Source of the DNA: Arthonia radiata
Lineage: Eukaryota > Ascomycota > Arthoniomycetes > Arthoniales > Arthoniaceae
Direction: 5' to 3'
Length of the DNA stretch: 64,000 nt
NCBI GenBank assembly: GCA_002989075.1
Contig: PSQN01000016.1
Location: 2,062,336 to 2,126,335 of the forward strand
Shown here: in pieces, positions 36,310-50,562 of the stretch
Layout: each line of letters opens with the position of its first letter
How positions within the stretch are numbered: the stretch's first letter is position 1
The notes under the pieces: model-generated
The model's database searches: none
Told to the model about the DNA's origin: nothing
What the model saw: only the letters and a program-made list of their open reading frames with translations
Made by a program: the position numbers and the translations under genes

Positions 36310-37350
36310 AGTTAAAAGTATTTTATATAATTATATAGCTTTAAATTAGCTTAATTTCAAAAACTTTAGAAGAGGTAATAATAACAATAATATAAGATAA
36401 GGAGACAGTCTATAAAATTATAGTAAGTCGCTAAGAAATTAGAATGCACGGGCCATCTAAAGCACTTCCTGCACACACTAAGACCAAACTATTAAAACCC
36501 TAAATTCCAAATGCCTCTAACAGCATGCTTACGTAATATCCCTATAGCTATACTCCATTCAGTCTTGTATGGCTAACAAAGTGAGCGATAATAGTGTGTA
36601 TCACTATCGGTAAGCGCAGATGATCGCTCAAGGCCATAGCAGCATTGCTCTCGATGGTGTGCTATGGAAAGGTAGATAATGATCGATAATGAAGCTCGAC
36701 TGACGAGGGGCGTGGCCCACGCTAACGACCTCCACCCACACACCGATGAGCATACATAGTCAGCAGCTATTTCAGCAAAGAGGAGACCGTCATACCACCT
36801 ATACATTGCAACCTGTTGGCGAACGTCGTGAGCGGACCAAAAATTGAAGCTGACGCTTTCAAGCTCTGAAGATTGTCCCGATGATTATTCAAAATGAGTG
36901 AAAAAAAGATATCAACGCAAATTTGATCGCGTACAGGATCGAACTGTAGACTTGAACGGCGTCAACATTCATGTCTTTGAATAAGTTAACAAGTACCTTA
37001 CCCTTCTGCGCTTTCAACAGCCGTTTAAGCTTGTTAAGCAGACGTGATCTGATGTGGTGTTAAATTCAAATGGTTGAGCGACGGAACCGGGGGTTACTGA
37101 CAACCAACTACACCTGCAAACAGTGTGTTAGAGAACTTAACTTAGACCACATGGGCGGAATCCCGCTTACCACGCGACCAAGCTTCCAAGCCTGCAGACT
37201 CAGGTGGTTGCAAGAGCTTTTCAGATTGCAAAATATATTGTTAATCTAAATATCCTAAGCTTCGTAAAAGTTCCGTCGAGCCATACGGGTTTGTACGAAC
37301 ACCATACAGAACAAAAGCGTCGAAAGAAGGTCTAAATTCAGCTGTAGCAT
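36310..37350. other. Compartment border and gene-free flank
   Basis: About 135 bp of very AT-rich sequence (36310-36445) is followed by ordinary host composition. The short open stretch at 36573-36806 has no recognisable content. I see no gene, RNA gene or repeat here. The right end is the 3' flank of the monooxygenase gene. Confidence 0.6.
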
Positions 37351-40151
<2,801 letters not shown>

Positions 40152-41384
40152 CTAGCGCCTGTAATGTTTGTCCCTCTTCTTGCCCTCATCCTTGCGATGG
40201 CGCCGTCTCTCAGGCCTGCCCTCCGACTCAATTTCCTCCTGAGACTCGTCAATGATGACGCTGTTGCGGTTTGAAGTCGTTGTAGTCGTGCGCTCATCAG
40301 ATCGCCGTGTAGGCAGTCGTGTGTGACTTTCGCCGCTACGACGGCTACCAGGTTGGCGCTCGTACAACTCCTCACGATCGCCGTTATGATAACGCTCCTG
40401 TCTTGGCGTCGTGGGAGTTCTGACTTCGGCGATATATTTCTTCGCGCCATCGAGCTTCTTTTTGGTTGCATTCTCGGTGCTGAGACCTTTGAGGCGTTCC
40501 TCGATCTCACCAAGCCTTCGCTCAACGGTAGGCGTAGACTCATTGCTGCGCGCTTGTTCGGCTTTGAGACGTTGATTCTCGGCCTCTGTTTCAGCAAGCT
40601 TGCGCCTAAGCTCAGCTACTTCACCAGCTGAGTCCTCGGATGCCCATGAACGCACATTCTGAGCACGACGCTGAGCGCGGTAGTCTCCCCGAGTGATTTC
40701 AGGATCGACATTGCCCGGCGATGTCCTTGGAGACTCAGGCGGCGACTGCACCGCTGCAGTACCTGTCCGCGCTAGAGGTGGACGCTGAAACGTGCCAGAA
40801 GAGGCGCCTCGTCGATGACCGGTAGTCTTTCCGTCATTGTTGGGTGGCGTGTACTGGCCGTTCTTCTCCTGGTAAGTAGGCTGACGCTTATCAGAGTCAG
40901 GTGATATTAGCGTCGAACGACGCCTCGTGTCTGTTGGTGAGCGAGGCGCGTAAGTCGCCGATTCTCGACGAGATGTCGTAGGTCGTGACGTCTGTCCCCC
41001 TTGCTGTAGAATGACGTCAGGTTGGTTCTGTAATGGCCTACGTGGCTGAGGCTGAGCTGGCCGCATCGATGAGGGTACATGGACCTCCGCAGGTCTGTCT
41101 GTCTGAAGACGAGGAAGCCTCGTAGTCGTCGAAGGACGTCTCACAGGTGTTGGAACCCAACGCCCTCCAGGTTCCCCAGTCGGTGTCCTGGGCGGCTGCT
41201 CCATGTTCGGAGCGTTTCCCGAGCTCGACGTCGGCCTGGTGTTATGATATCTATATCCTAGATCGTACTCGCGCAGGTTGGGGCAAGTCCGCTGTCCGTT
41301 GCTGTTGGAGCAGAGTACGAGGTAAGGTTGACGCACGTATCGATCACCAGGCCAGACGTGAGTGACGAATTCTCTACGGCACAT
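40152..41384 (-). CDS. Hypothetical disordered protein with coiled coil
   Basis: Single open frame of 410 aa. It starts MCRREFVTHVWPGDRYV, with early cysteines (C2, C25, C34) reminiscent of the short Cys-bearing heads common in small fungal hypothetical proteins. Residues about 50-250 are Pro/Arg/Thr/Ser-rich and disordered. Residues about 258-315 form a clear coiled coil (EVAELRRKLAETEAENQRLK, then RRLGEIEERLKGLS). The tail is basic and ends in RRRHRKDEGKKRDKHYRR, a probable nuclear or RNA-binding patch. No enzyme motif or known family recognised. The long uninterrupted frame and biased composition support it being real. Confidence 0.7.
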   Translation of the reverse strand: MCRREFVTHVWPGDRYVRQPYLVLCSNSNGQRTCPNLREYDLGYRYHNTRPTSSSGNAPNMEQPPRTPTGEPGGRWVPTPVRRPSTTTRLPRLQTDRPAEVHVPSSMRPAQPQPRRPLQNQPDVILQQGGQTSRPTTSRRESATYAPRSPTDTRRRSTLISPDSDKRQPTYQEKNGQYTPPNNDGKTTGHRRGASSGTFQRPPLARTGTAAVQSPPESPRTSPGNVDPEITRGDYRAQRRAQNVRSWASEDSAGEVAELRRKLAETEAENQRLKAEQARSNESTPTVERRLGEIEERLKGLSTENATKKKLDGAKKYIAEVRTPTTPRQERYHNGDREELYERQPGSRRSGESHTRLPTRRSDERTTTTTSNRNSVIIDESQEEIESEGRPERRRHRKDEGKKRDKHYRR

Positions 41385-44300
41385 AGGCCTAGGCGGCGAG
41401 AAGGTGAGGTTGCTCTCCTATCTGCCTTAGAGAGGCAGATCACTGAAGAACTGACAAATTCTCTCTGAGCCTGTGGAATGCTGCGACGAAGGAGAATGAA
41501 TTTGAATGATCGAAGCAATCAGGCGAAGATTCCAACGGTGGTGATAAGGTGTGCCAATGGTGGTAAGTGATATCAAAAAGTTCTGGGGCTAATGTCGCAG
41601 GTGCAGTGATGGTCTATGCGATGGATTCGAGGTGGAATAAATAATTTGGGTCGATCAATTGATGAATGAACCAAGGAAGGAGAGTAAAGGAGTAAGGGAA
41701 GCAGACTAGTGAAATATCAGAGGTGGGGTGAATGTGAACTCGGTGGGTGGAGGAAAAAGGGCGCGTTGTTGCCTGAGAGCTGGGCAAAAGTGATCGACCC
41801 TCCCACGCAATGCATGTACAGTGATGAACTCGAACGACAAACAGATGCAGGGGCTTTTCCGCAGTATTTGATCAATGTTTGAACAGCTTGCTACAGTACA
41901 CATCCCATGAAGCCATTGACGACCGCCGGTCCGGAGAGGCATCTGAGCGCCTGTGCCAGAGGCTGTGCAAGCCTCCCATCTTCTGCTGTGGCTTGCACAC
42001 GGGACAGTTGTGGCTTTCACTGTCATGGTCGTATCAGTGTCTACTCGCCCGCTAGTTCAGTGACTATTGAGCCGCAATGCAAGTTGCTTTTGCGCGAGAT
42101 CCTGCACTTCAGCGTTGTTCGGCTGTTGGTAGAGCGCGCCAGATCTCGGGAGCTTAGTGTGCGCGAACCCTGGGCACATGGGGATGAGAGCTTGGGGGTC
42201 GGCTCGTCTTGCCATTAGGCACCAAACGACCCGGCTGCCAATGAGATCTGTCTTCGACCCATTCCTCAGCTCTCACGGTTCTTCGTAGGCGGGATGAGTG
42301 ACTCGTGCTGTTGCTAATTCAGCCCCACGAGCGCTGCTCGGAAGACAAGTTGGGTGAAGGAAGGATTGTGCCAAGCTCAGATTTGCCGCTAGGCTGCAAC
42401 GAGGAATGGTGTTGCTTGGCACGGACTAATCTGATTTCTGCATTTGGCCTGCCGTTCTTCGGCTGTCCAAGCGTGCTCCACCACAGCTCGCGCTGGATTA
42501 ACGCTTGAATAGTATCCATCCTCAACATCAGCAATACGAAGAGGCGTTGTTCTAGTATCTACCGATACATGTCATAGATACAGTAGACACGTACTGGCCA
42601 AGCCTCGCGTGGCCTTACGATACGCCCCAAGTCTGGATCTTACTTGCTTCGACTACCTCAATGCTTCCTATGCCATCGCATTCTTTCATCTTCCACTGCA
42701 TCTGACCACGTTTGAGGCTCAAGAGGCCCCGGAAGAGACCATCACCGTCTCAACGAACACAAGTCACGAAACTCGCGCGTGATTCCTGCTTGGCAGGTCG
42801 TCAAATCGGCCACGTGAGCTCAGCCACAACATGTCGCTCGGGCCAACCAGGCGTCGAAACAGCATTCAGCCCAACATACATGAAGCGGCCGGCGCATTAG
42901 GCTGCAGAATTTCGTGGAAACTTATCGATGAGATAGCCACGGTGATTAGTGATACTCACAGATTCGAGCGTATTCGCGACGTCCAGAAGACGCCTGATGC
43001 TCGCTGTAGAAGCGACCTTGGCACTGAAACTTTCCTAAAGAGGACAGCTTATGTCCACTACTCGTCTAACGAGCGCTACCACAGCCTTCGAGGGGGGTGA
43101 AAGCCTTGCGATATTAATGCAAGGTCATCAGTATGATGATAAAGTGCATGCAGAAGAAGCGCTTCGGTCCGTGGTGAAACATTCTCCACGCTTGTCGTGC
43201 ATGCACGCGTGCGGCTGAAAGCACATGCAAGTCCTAGTGAAGCCGCACTTTCAAGGATCTTTCAACATCACGCCAGCGGACGAACTTCCGTGAAGGAGTA
43301 GAGATCCCTCGGATCGCGTAGATCACAAGCCGATAACGTCCTAACCGAGCATGCGAACCATTCTCCCAGTGACCCCGGGTTTGCTGGGCCACGATGGCAT
43401 CTGCCTTTTGCCACGACATTTGCAAAGCAACGTTAGAAGAACACTGAGTTCTGTTTTAACACTTGCTGTGCCAGTCCTGAACCTGAAGCTGACGTGTCGG
43501 TAGCAACATGCGACGAAAGATCGCAGGGCAATGTCGCTGTCAAGACCCAACATATCCCTCTTGGCCCTCAGCCGCTGTGGCGCAAACCAACTTGTGGCTG
43601 GTGAATATCAAGGGCAGCGTATAGTTATATTTGGGGGCATATCGCTTCGGATGAAAAGGCGAGCGATACGAGATGAGTATCACCAGCTATGAGAACCTCT
43701 TCCGTATGACGTCTTTCTAGTCGCAAGCCCTATCTGCTTATGGAGCCATGTGTCGCCACGCTGCCTTTTGAAGCGCACCAGTTCTTGGGTGTAAGTAAGG
43801 CCTGGCCACTTTACAAAGATAGTTCAAGCGCCGTCGTGGCAAATTGACGTCACCTCACAGGCGCGTGGCATGGAGCTCTCAACAAAGCAACATGCGTTGG
43901 CGCCAGCATTCTCTATCTCCCTCGACGTCAACCCTTCCGCGACACGCAGGCTGGGTCGCCTCAAACGCCAACGACACACAGTGGTGCTTCCTTCTCCCTC
44001 ATTCTCAAGGCATATCTATTATTTCTTCCCGCGATGTCCCCCGTTGTCGACGCCGTCAGAAAATTCAGGATTTTTGCAAGAGCCAGTGAAAGCCGCCTTA
44101 ATGGGCTACGGTGGGCTTCTAATTTCACGTGTCGATGGACGCACACCTTCATCGCACACAACAGGACGACAGCATACACGCGAGCGGCTTATCGTGACGC
44201 TGGTGCCCTGTAAGTCGTTCTTGATCCTGTGTCCAGGCATCATCAAACAGCGATGTTTTAGATAGATTCGGTAAACGAGGAACATACCGTGCTTCCAAAT

Positions 44301-44953
44301 ATGCTCACGTCGTAACTCCTACTAGCGTCTTCACCACCTCTTCAGACATGCTGTTGACAGACAATATCCTTACCTCACCTCCCAAAGAAGCCACGTTACC
44401 AACGGACCAAACCCTCTCTCAGCCGCTTCCCACGTTTCAGGCTGTCCACTAATCCCGTTCCGACGCAATCCGGCCCCCAACCCGTCACGCTTAACCATGT
44501 GCTGCAGGAGATCCCTTGCCCCAGCGCCGGCTCGATGCATTCTGACGCAGCCCAGACCCTGGCCTCCAGCGTGCGCTTCACTTCATTCGTCTCTGAAACA
44601 ATATGACTGCGGGGATCGACTGAATTCTGCTGACGGTCCAAGCCGCGACTGCTTGCGAAACGACAGCAAAAGGGGCGACAAGCCACCTCTCACTTCACTT
44701 CTTCTTGTTGGTTGCTCTTCACTTTCACGACGGCGCAGTGCCTCTTCACGGTTGCGCACCGATACCCTCTTTCTACTTCTAATTGACTGCAGGCAGCGGG
44801 GCTGTGTCGCGACTTCACTTTCGTTAATACCTATTTGCTAAACTTCTGAGCTGCACCAAGCTCATCACCACCAACAACAACCAACCAAACCACTCTTTCG
44901 CGCAACCAACAACACACACCACAACCACCAAACTTCCACCCACCACCGGCGCA
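41385..44953. other. 3.6-kb stretch with no convincing gene
   Basis: Host-like composition, but every open stretch is short (longest about 130 codons, 43870-44265, plus) and without recognisable motifs. The last ~90 bp (44861-44952), rich in CA/CAA and C tracts, look like the 5' UTR of the following gene. No tRNA, rRNA or repeat found by eye. A non-coding transcript or a multi-exon gene with very small exons cannot be excluded. Confidence 0.5.
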
Positions 44954-45739
44954 ATGCTCACCCTCCCAGCAACCCTCCTCACGACCCTCACCTTCCTCAC
45001 CCTCACGCACGCCCAATCTTCAGGAGGCGACCCCACAGCAGTCGTCCCCTCAACCTACCTCCCCATCATAATCCCCACCGGCACCTCCCTCGCCGCCTCC
45101 GTCATCACCGCCGCCACAGACGGCAACCAAGTAATAATGGCCGTCCAATGCAAAGACGACGCCTGCAAAAACGACCCACCCGCCACGGCCTCCTTCTCCC
45201 TCGACGTCAAGGCGGGCACCGGCTCCTACACCTTCGCCTGGACCGCCAGGGACAACACTCTCAACTCCACCTCCTACGGCTGCTCCCTCACCACCGACGT
45301 CCAGAAGAACGTCCCTTGCACTGTCGCCTTCCCCAGTGGTCTCACTGCGACCGCGGACCAGTACAGCAACTACCCCATGGCGACCCTCGTGGCACCGTTT
45401 CCGAGCGGCGCCGCGCAGATGGTGGGGATCACGAGCGGCGCGCAGATGCTGCCGGCGAGTAGCTTGATCTGCGGTATGAGTACGTGTAACGCCAATCAGG
45501 TGTCCAACCAGTCCGGATCCGCGCCGACTTCAGGAAGCTCCAGCAGCGGGAGCATGGGCAGCTCGTCTGCGACGCCGACGGGTGGCAGCAGTTCTGGATC
45601 CAGTCAGGGCGTTGCGACGGCCAGTGGCCCGGCGAGCGCGAGTGGGACTGCGCAGCCATCAAGTGGCGCGGCGGGTGTGTTTGCGAGTGCGGGGATGGCG
45701 ATGGCGGCTGTTGCGCTCGTGGGGGCTGTGGCGCTGTAA
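44954..45739 (+). CDS. GPI-anchored cell-surface protein
   Basis: Single exon, 261 aa. Residues 1-20 form a signal peptide (hydrophobic TLLTTLTFLTLTHA, cleavage before Q21). The mature domain to about residue 180 has several cysteines (QCKDDAC, YGCSL, VPCTV, LICGMSTC), likely disulphide-paired, and N-glycosylation sites NST and NQS. A Ser/Gly/Thr-rich stalk (about 183-235) follows. The C-terminal hydrophobic tail (GVFASAGMAMAAVALVGAVAL) after SSGAA is a GPI-attachment signal. It should reach the plasma membrane or cell wall. Codons are strongly C/G-ending and the leader is CA-rich, both signs of high expression. Convergent with tafazzin (278-bp gap). Specific function unknown. Confidence 0.9.
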   Translation: MLTLPATLLTTLTFLTLTHAQSSGGDPTAVVPSTYLPIIIPTGTSLAASVITAATDGNQVIMAVQCKDDACKNDPPATASFSLDVKAGTGSYTFAWTARDNTLNSTSYGCSLTTDVQKNVPCTVAFPSGLTATADQYSNYPMATLVAPFPSGAAQMVGITSGAQMLPASSLICGMSTCNANQVSNQSGSAPTSGSSSSGSMGSSSATPTGGSSSGSSQGVATASGPASASGTAQPSSGAAGVFASAGMAMAAVALVGAVAL

Positions 45740-46016
45740 GTGGATGATGAGTATGCAAGAACAAACTTGATTATGAGACGATGAGGCCAAGGGGGACGAG
45801 GAGACGTTCTTTCCGCTTTCGTGAGCGTACAGCGAGGTGTTGGATGATAATAGTGTCTGATGTGTGTAGCGGCATACCCCACGGCGCTGGCCTGCAGCGG
45901 CTTCGATTCTACGACTCTCGTTCATTAGGAATGTTAAGACTTTTCACAATGTATTTGCTCTTCATGTTTTCAGTCTCTCATTGCTGTCCGGCTTCGTTCA
46001 AACACTTCTATGGGTA

Positions 46017-47441
46017 TTACGTCTTCAGCTCTTTCTCGTCGGTAGCTTCTGAGAGCCCGTTGCGCCCGCCTTTCCACGTCTCCGCCAACTTCGCCCTCAC
46101 GTCTTCCTCTTGCCAACCTCGTGCCGTGCGCATCTTGACAAGCTCGTGTCGCACTCTAGTCGCAACTTCTCTCCTCAGCTCTACAGCTTCTGGCCCATAC
46201 TTTAGCCAGTCATCCTCTATCACGCCCAGTTCGCTCCATCTAATCGTATCCTGTCCTTCGTCCGTATTCTTTTCTGCTTTCGCTCTTCGCCTCTTGCTTT
46301 CGTCGACCAGCCGCTTCCACCTGTGGCGATATTCCTCCCATGCATCCTCCGAAACGACGCCCCCAAACTCAATGCGCGCGGTCTTGCCCACTCTCGGTAC
46401 AGGTCTCGGAAATTCTCTCTTCTCGTCCATTATGTCTTGTATACCCTCTATCCATACAGGCACCACGTCCGGACAAGGATCAGCCTCCAAAATCATTCTT
46501 GATACACCCCAGCGAAAATAGCGCATCGTTTGCGTTGGATGCTGGTGTATCCGTCCTTCCGGGAAGACGTGTATCCAAGCGTGTCGCCGTGATGGGTGAT
46601 ATGAGGGCGCAGGGAAAGTGTCTGCGCCTGTAGTTGTATAGGTGGGATGCAGTGCTGGTGCTGAGGGGTCTGTAAATGGATCGATGAGGTCTATTGTAGT
46701 CTCTGAAGGGTGCAGCGAAGGGTTGAAGGGCATGAAGGAGGAGAGTATGGAGTTGGATGTGCTTGAAGATGGTGTCTCAGGTTTGGCAAAGGGTTGCGAG
46801 GAGAGTAGTCGGATGGCTTCGGTCATGGTGGGCTGCCACAGACCGCCGTAAGTAGAGTGCTGCTCACGATGTGTGGGCAGGCATTGGCCGAGCGTGAAGA
46901 AGAGGGATGTGAATCTGCAGGCCATATCAGGTTTTGCAGGGCGTCAGGATAGCTCGTGGGTTTATCATACCGGTTCCTGAACATCAGGTCATGGCTTCCA
47001 AGTCCCCAGCGCATGATGGCTGGATTCGTAAAGTATCTATACGGCAATGCGCCAAAGAGTAGGGGATCATCTATGCTGTGTATACGGTGTCAACGCCAAT
47101 CCACTGTGCTTGCTTTGAGGTGTCAGTAGACGTACATACATGCTCAAATGATTTGAGACTGTGATCAGGCCCTTGGTCCGTCCGTCAACATCCTTTCTCC
47201 CGTCCAAAAGCTGCGTGAACTGGTCCAGCCCATGGACCTCGAGCTTGTTGAATGCCTGCAAGAAGAACCTTGAGACACTGCCCGTGAAGGCGATTGTCGC
47301 CGTCGAGCCGATGCGCCATAGCAACGGCGGAGCGTAAGGTGGACGCTGGGGTGGTTGGACTGAGGGTGCCTTGGGCTTAGGAGGGGAGGAGGGAGGCACA
47401 GGCGCCCCAGTTGGCTGGTCGCTCATCCTATCAACGTTCAT
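46017..47441 (-). CDS. TAZ1: Tafazzin, cardiolipin-remodelling acyltransferase
   Basis: Three exons: 47140-47441, 46971-47075 and 46017-46914, with introns of 64 and 56 bp; 434 aa. The catalytic HX4D motif, NHLSIIDD, is at residues 97-104 and spans intron 1, so that splice choice is well fixed. The glycerolipid-binding FPEGR is at 253-257. Sequence after the motif (DDPLLFGALPYRYF, GQCLPTHR) is typical of tafazzin rather than PlsC in general. Tafazzin moves acyl chains between phospholipids to mature cardiolipin at mitochondrial membranes. About 70 residues (175-245) between the two motifs are a Ser/Pro/Thr-rich insertion. The start could be M1 or M6. It shares a 285-bp divergent promoter with the Utp16-like gene. 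Confidence 0.92.
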
Positions 47442-47726
47442 GGAAGCGCTGACAGTCAGCGACAGCTGAGAGCTCTTCTACTTGAAGAGTGTTCCACGAA
47501 ATCCGGGAACCAGGTGCCAGGTTTGCAAGATCAAATCCAAGCTAGGTCTTGGCAGGGCACAAGCAGTTGCCAACGACATTGAGTTTTGACTTGCGTTCAG
47601 AACGGTAAGGTCCCGCTGTGTTCGATTTTACATTGGTAGTAAGCCGAACAGAACGGTACTCGAGACGTACCACAATCTGAACAAGACTGTCCACCGACAT
47701 TTCCGCGATCGCCCAGGGCCTTCATC
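47442..47726. promoter_or_regulatory. Divergent promoter, tafazzin / Utp16-like
   Basis: Only 285 bp separate the start codons of two outward-facing housekeeping genes, so both promoters must lie here. No obvious TATA box; the position and size are what support the call. Confidence 0.55.
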
Positions 47727-48473
47727 ATGGGCGCCAAAAGAGCCTCACCAACTCACAGCACTGCTACCTCGAAAAGACAAAAAACATCGAAGCCAGTGCC
47801 ATCTGCAGAACGCTCGTCGAAGCCTACAAAACTCTCCACAAAGCCCGTGGGCCAGCGCATCCGCTTCTCCTCCGCATCTCCTCCACCACCAATACACATA
47901 GACGAACCACCAGTTACTACAGAGACCCCTATCGCCGAAGCAGACGACTTAGACTCAGACTCAGACTCAGCGCCCGAAGACGTCACCACAACAGCCGCCG
48001 CCGCACAAGCCAAAGCTTCAGCGTCATCTCTTGCAAAAGCTCAAAAGAAAGAGCGCGAAGCCACCAAGCAGCGCCGCCGTGAGCGCGACGCAAAGCTGAA
48101 AGCGCAAACGCAAGACCGTCCCAAAAAGAGACGAGAAGCCTCACCCTCGTCCAGCGCAGAAGACGGCCTCAACGACCTTCTTCCCGATGACATTCTCAAC
48201 GACCCCACGCTGTTCAATCGGCCGCCAACGCCTGAGCCGGAACCCAAGAAGAAGCGGGAGAGGCCAGAGAAGAGGAACAAAGTCGTGAAGTTGGATGTCA
48301 AGGAGAAGAAGCCGAAAGATGTGGTGAAGAATGGAGTTACGGTGAGTGTGCTGGGGAAGCAAAGTCGCGTACTGCCGCCGAAGAGTAATAAGACGGGGAT
48401 GAATGTGCGGAGGCAGTGGATTGAGGAGAGTAGGGGATTTCATGGACGGAGGCGGTTGGGGCTGACGAAATGA
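47727..48473 (+). CDS. UTP16: U3 snoRNP-associated Utp16/Bud21-like protein
   Basis: Single exon, 248 aa, very charged. An acidic Asp/Ser run with SDSAPEDV (residues about 74-86) is followed by a helical Ala/Lys/Arg region (AQAKASASSLAKAQKKEREA, then QRRRERDAKLKAQ). LLPDDILND lies at about 150-158 and a Lys-rich C-terminus ends in FHGRRRLGLTK. This order (acidic DSDSDxAPE, charged helix, LPxDIL, basic tail) fits the fungal Utp16/Bud21 family, a small-subunit processome component needed for 18S rRNA maturation in the nucleolus. No enzymatic motif is expected. The assignment rests on composition and short motifs, so it is likely rather than certain. Confidence 0.75.
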   Translation: MGAKRASPTHSTATSKRQKTSKPVPSAERSSKPTKLSTKPVGQRIRFSSASPPPPIHIDEPPVTTETPIAEADDLDSDSDSAPEDVTTTAAAAQAKASASSLAKAQKKEREATKQRRRERDAKLKAQTQDRPKKRREASPSSSAEDGLNDLLPDDILNDPTLFNRPPTPEPEPKKKRERPEKRNKVVKLDVKEKKPKDVVKNGVTVSVLGKQSRVLPPKSNKTGMNVRRQWIEESRGFHGRRRLGLTK

Positions 48474-49011
48474 GATATTAGAAGAGATTTTATTGGAGGG
48501 ACACCAAAAGTTTTGTACGTTGAGGCTGGGTTGTCGCAGGTCGGTTCGAGTCTGGCATGATGAATCGAGCGTTGAGATGGACAACATGAGCATCAGACAA
48601 TGAACTGCTATGCTGAGGCCGTGCACGATCCAGTCGAGTGCGACATGTCAATCGAATTGTGGCGGCTCTGCGACAGCACTCTTTCGAGACAGCGTTCCCA
48701 GTGGTGCCATGCGTTTTCCCCGAGAGCCAACGTCCGACGCTGATTAAATTTTGATGTTCCAGTCCAGGACGTACGCTATGCACGTCTTTGACACCATTGG
48801 GGCTCACCGACGGCATCGCTGCAAGTCAGCCTTCCAGAAACAATAATCACATCTCGCCAGCTCTCCAGCAAGCGCTCTCCTCCGACAGCAGCTAAGACAA
48901 CATGGTACCGCAGACCATGTTCTCCAATACCACAGCCATACTAAGTTCATCTCTCGCTTTTCTCATACTATGAACAGCCACCCTCAAGTTTCAACTCACG
49001 CCCACCAAAAG
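48474..49011. other. Convergent 3' intergenic region
   Basis: 538 bp between two converging stop codons. Short open stretches on the minus strand (48490-48816) have no recognisable content. Likely the two 3' UTRs and terminators. Confidence 0.5.
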
Positions 49012-50377
49012 CTAATAAAACAACCCCTCCACCAGTTTCTCTACCCGTCCCATCATCTCCGTATCCGCCTTCCCCCCCGTCGCCCTCTGCACAATCGTCC
49101 CAATCTCCCCCTTACTAATCCCCCGCTCCTTCAACCCCCTCCGCAACCCCAACTTCACAACCAACTCATCAATCCTCCTCCCCACCTCCCTCGCATCCGC
49201 CCTATCATCGCCACTCCTCCCCACCGTCCCCCCAGTAATCGCCGGCACCAGTTTGCTCAGGTTGGCAGCGGCCTCCGCCTCCAAACTCTTCAGCGCCACC
49301 ACCGACCCTAAGGTAAGACAACTCGTCTCCCCATGCGGAATCCCATACGGGCTCCCCAACGCATACCCCAGGGCATGACTCAACCCCAATCCAGCTGTCA
49401 TGTTCAGGCCCATAAAACCCAGAGACGCGAACGCCGCCAAAAACAACCGCGTACTTAGATCCTCGTCCTCCATCCCCTTCTCCTTCGCTTCAGGTAGCAG
49501 TCGAAACAACTCCCCCGCCGCCCAGCCCGCCATGACCCGTCCCGGCATCTCACTGACGCTAGGATGATACTGGCTCTCCACCGCGTGATCCAGCGCCCTC
49601 ACCCCAGTAGCCAACCACAGTTTCTCTGGCGTGTGCTTCGCAAACCCCGGGTCGTAGAAAACCGTACTCGGCGCAAGGACGGGGTCAGAGACACCTGTTT
49701 TCGTGCCGGAGGCGGTGGTGTAGCCGGCGAGGGCGGTGCATTCGGCGGCGGAGAGGGTGGTGGGGATGGCGATGTGGGTTAGAGGCGGTTGGGAAGGGTG
49801 CGTGGACAGGCGGCGGTGGATAATGGCTTTTGCGCTGTCGATTGGGGAGCCCCCGCCGAGGGAGATGAGGGTGTCGATGGCGGGGTCGGAGGAGACGGCT
49901 GTGGTGGCTGTGTCTGGGGGGTGTTAGAGGGAGGGGGTGGTGGTGAGGGGTGGGAAGGGTGGGGGAAGAGTGTAAGAGGGAGTGAGGGATGGGGATGGTT
50001 GGCTTTGATGAAGATGCTCTAGCCTTGATTTTTTGCTACAAGTGCGTAATGCTGCGTTACAGCAATACATAGGTGGTCTTTTGAAAGGGACTCTGATCGC
50101 AAATGAAATATGAGAGCCTACCTAGATCAGCAACAGGCGCATGCTGTTTGATGTTCGAGAAAGTGCCGGCATGATGCGCTGGCGTAAGCAGGTTTTGCAA
50201 GTCATTGACTAACGGTGATCTGGAAGCAAGCGAGGAGCCAGTAATGATGAATGCTTTGGACTCAGGAGTAGGAAGAGATTTGACCAGATTATTGGATACA
50301 CAGGTACGGCCGTAGAAGAGGTTCTTCAGATGGTGTGGCTTCCACAAACCCGTGAGAGGGTGCGTGGACGAATTCAT
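49012..50377 (-). CDS. Fe-ADH-family dehydrogenase, maleylacetate reductase-like
   Basis: Two exons, 50122-50377 and 49012-49913, joined across a 208-bp GT-AG intron; 385 aa, the usual family length. The nucleotide-binding loop SLGGGSPIDSAKA is at residues 103-115, and IPTTLSAAECTALAGYTTAS follows near 137-156, a segment close to the VPTT...GSE loop of maleylacetate reductases. His residues at 195 (ALDHAVES), 265 (GLSHALGY) and 279 (IPHGETSC) match family metal or active-site histidines. The usual Asp ligand, four residues before the first His, is Arg191, as in members that do without the canonical iron site. Likely an NAD(P)H-dependent reductase of maleylacetate or a related aldehyde/ketone, cytosolic. 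A long intron is unusual here, but the frame joins cleanly. Confidence 0.88.
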
Positions 50378-50562
50378 AATGGCACCGACGCGAATGGTTT
50401 GTTGCTGTGTGTAACCGCGAGGATCCTGAAGCCAATATTTACAGCAAACGGATAAAGCATTTCGAGTTGGTCTTCATTCACTTTAGGCTTTGCGGTCAAG
50501 CTTTCGTCCCCGCATGACATCAACTGCACCCTGCACGCACTGTATGCGCTCTCCACTCAGCA

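Noticed and set aside
36924-37005. tRNA-like T-arm (TACAG-TTCGATC-CTGTA, minus strand, 36932-36948)
   Set aside because: The T-stem and loop are perfect, but no matching acceptor stem, D-arm or anticodon arm can be drawn upstream; likely chance.
43870-44265. 131-codon plus-strand frame
   Set aside because: No motif, no compositional bias, and an overlapping alternative frame of similar length.
45148-45462. Arg/His-rich 104-codon frame on the plus strand
   Set aside because: Shifted-frame shadow of the GC-biased GPI-protein gene; composition is an artefact of C-ending codons.
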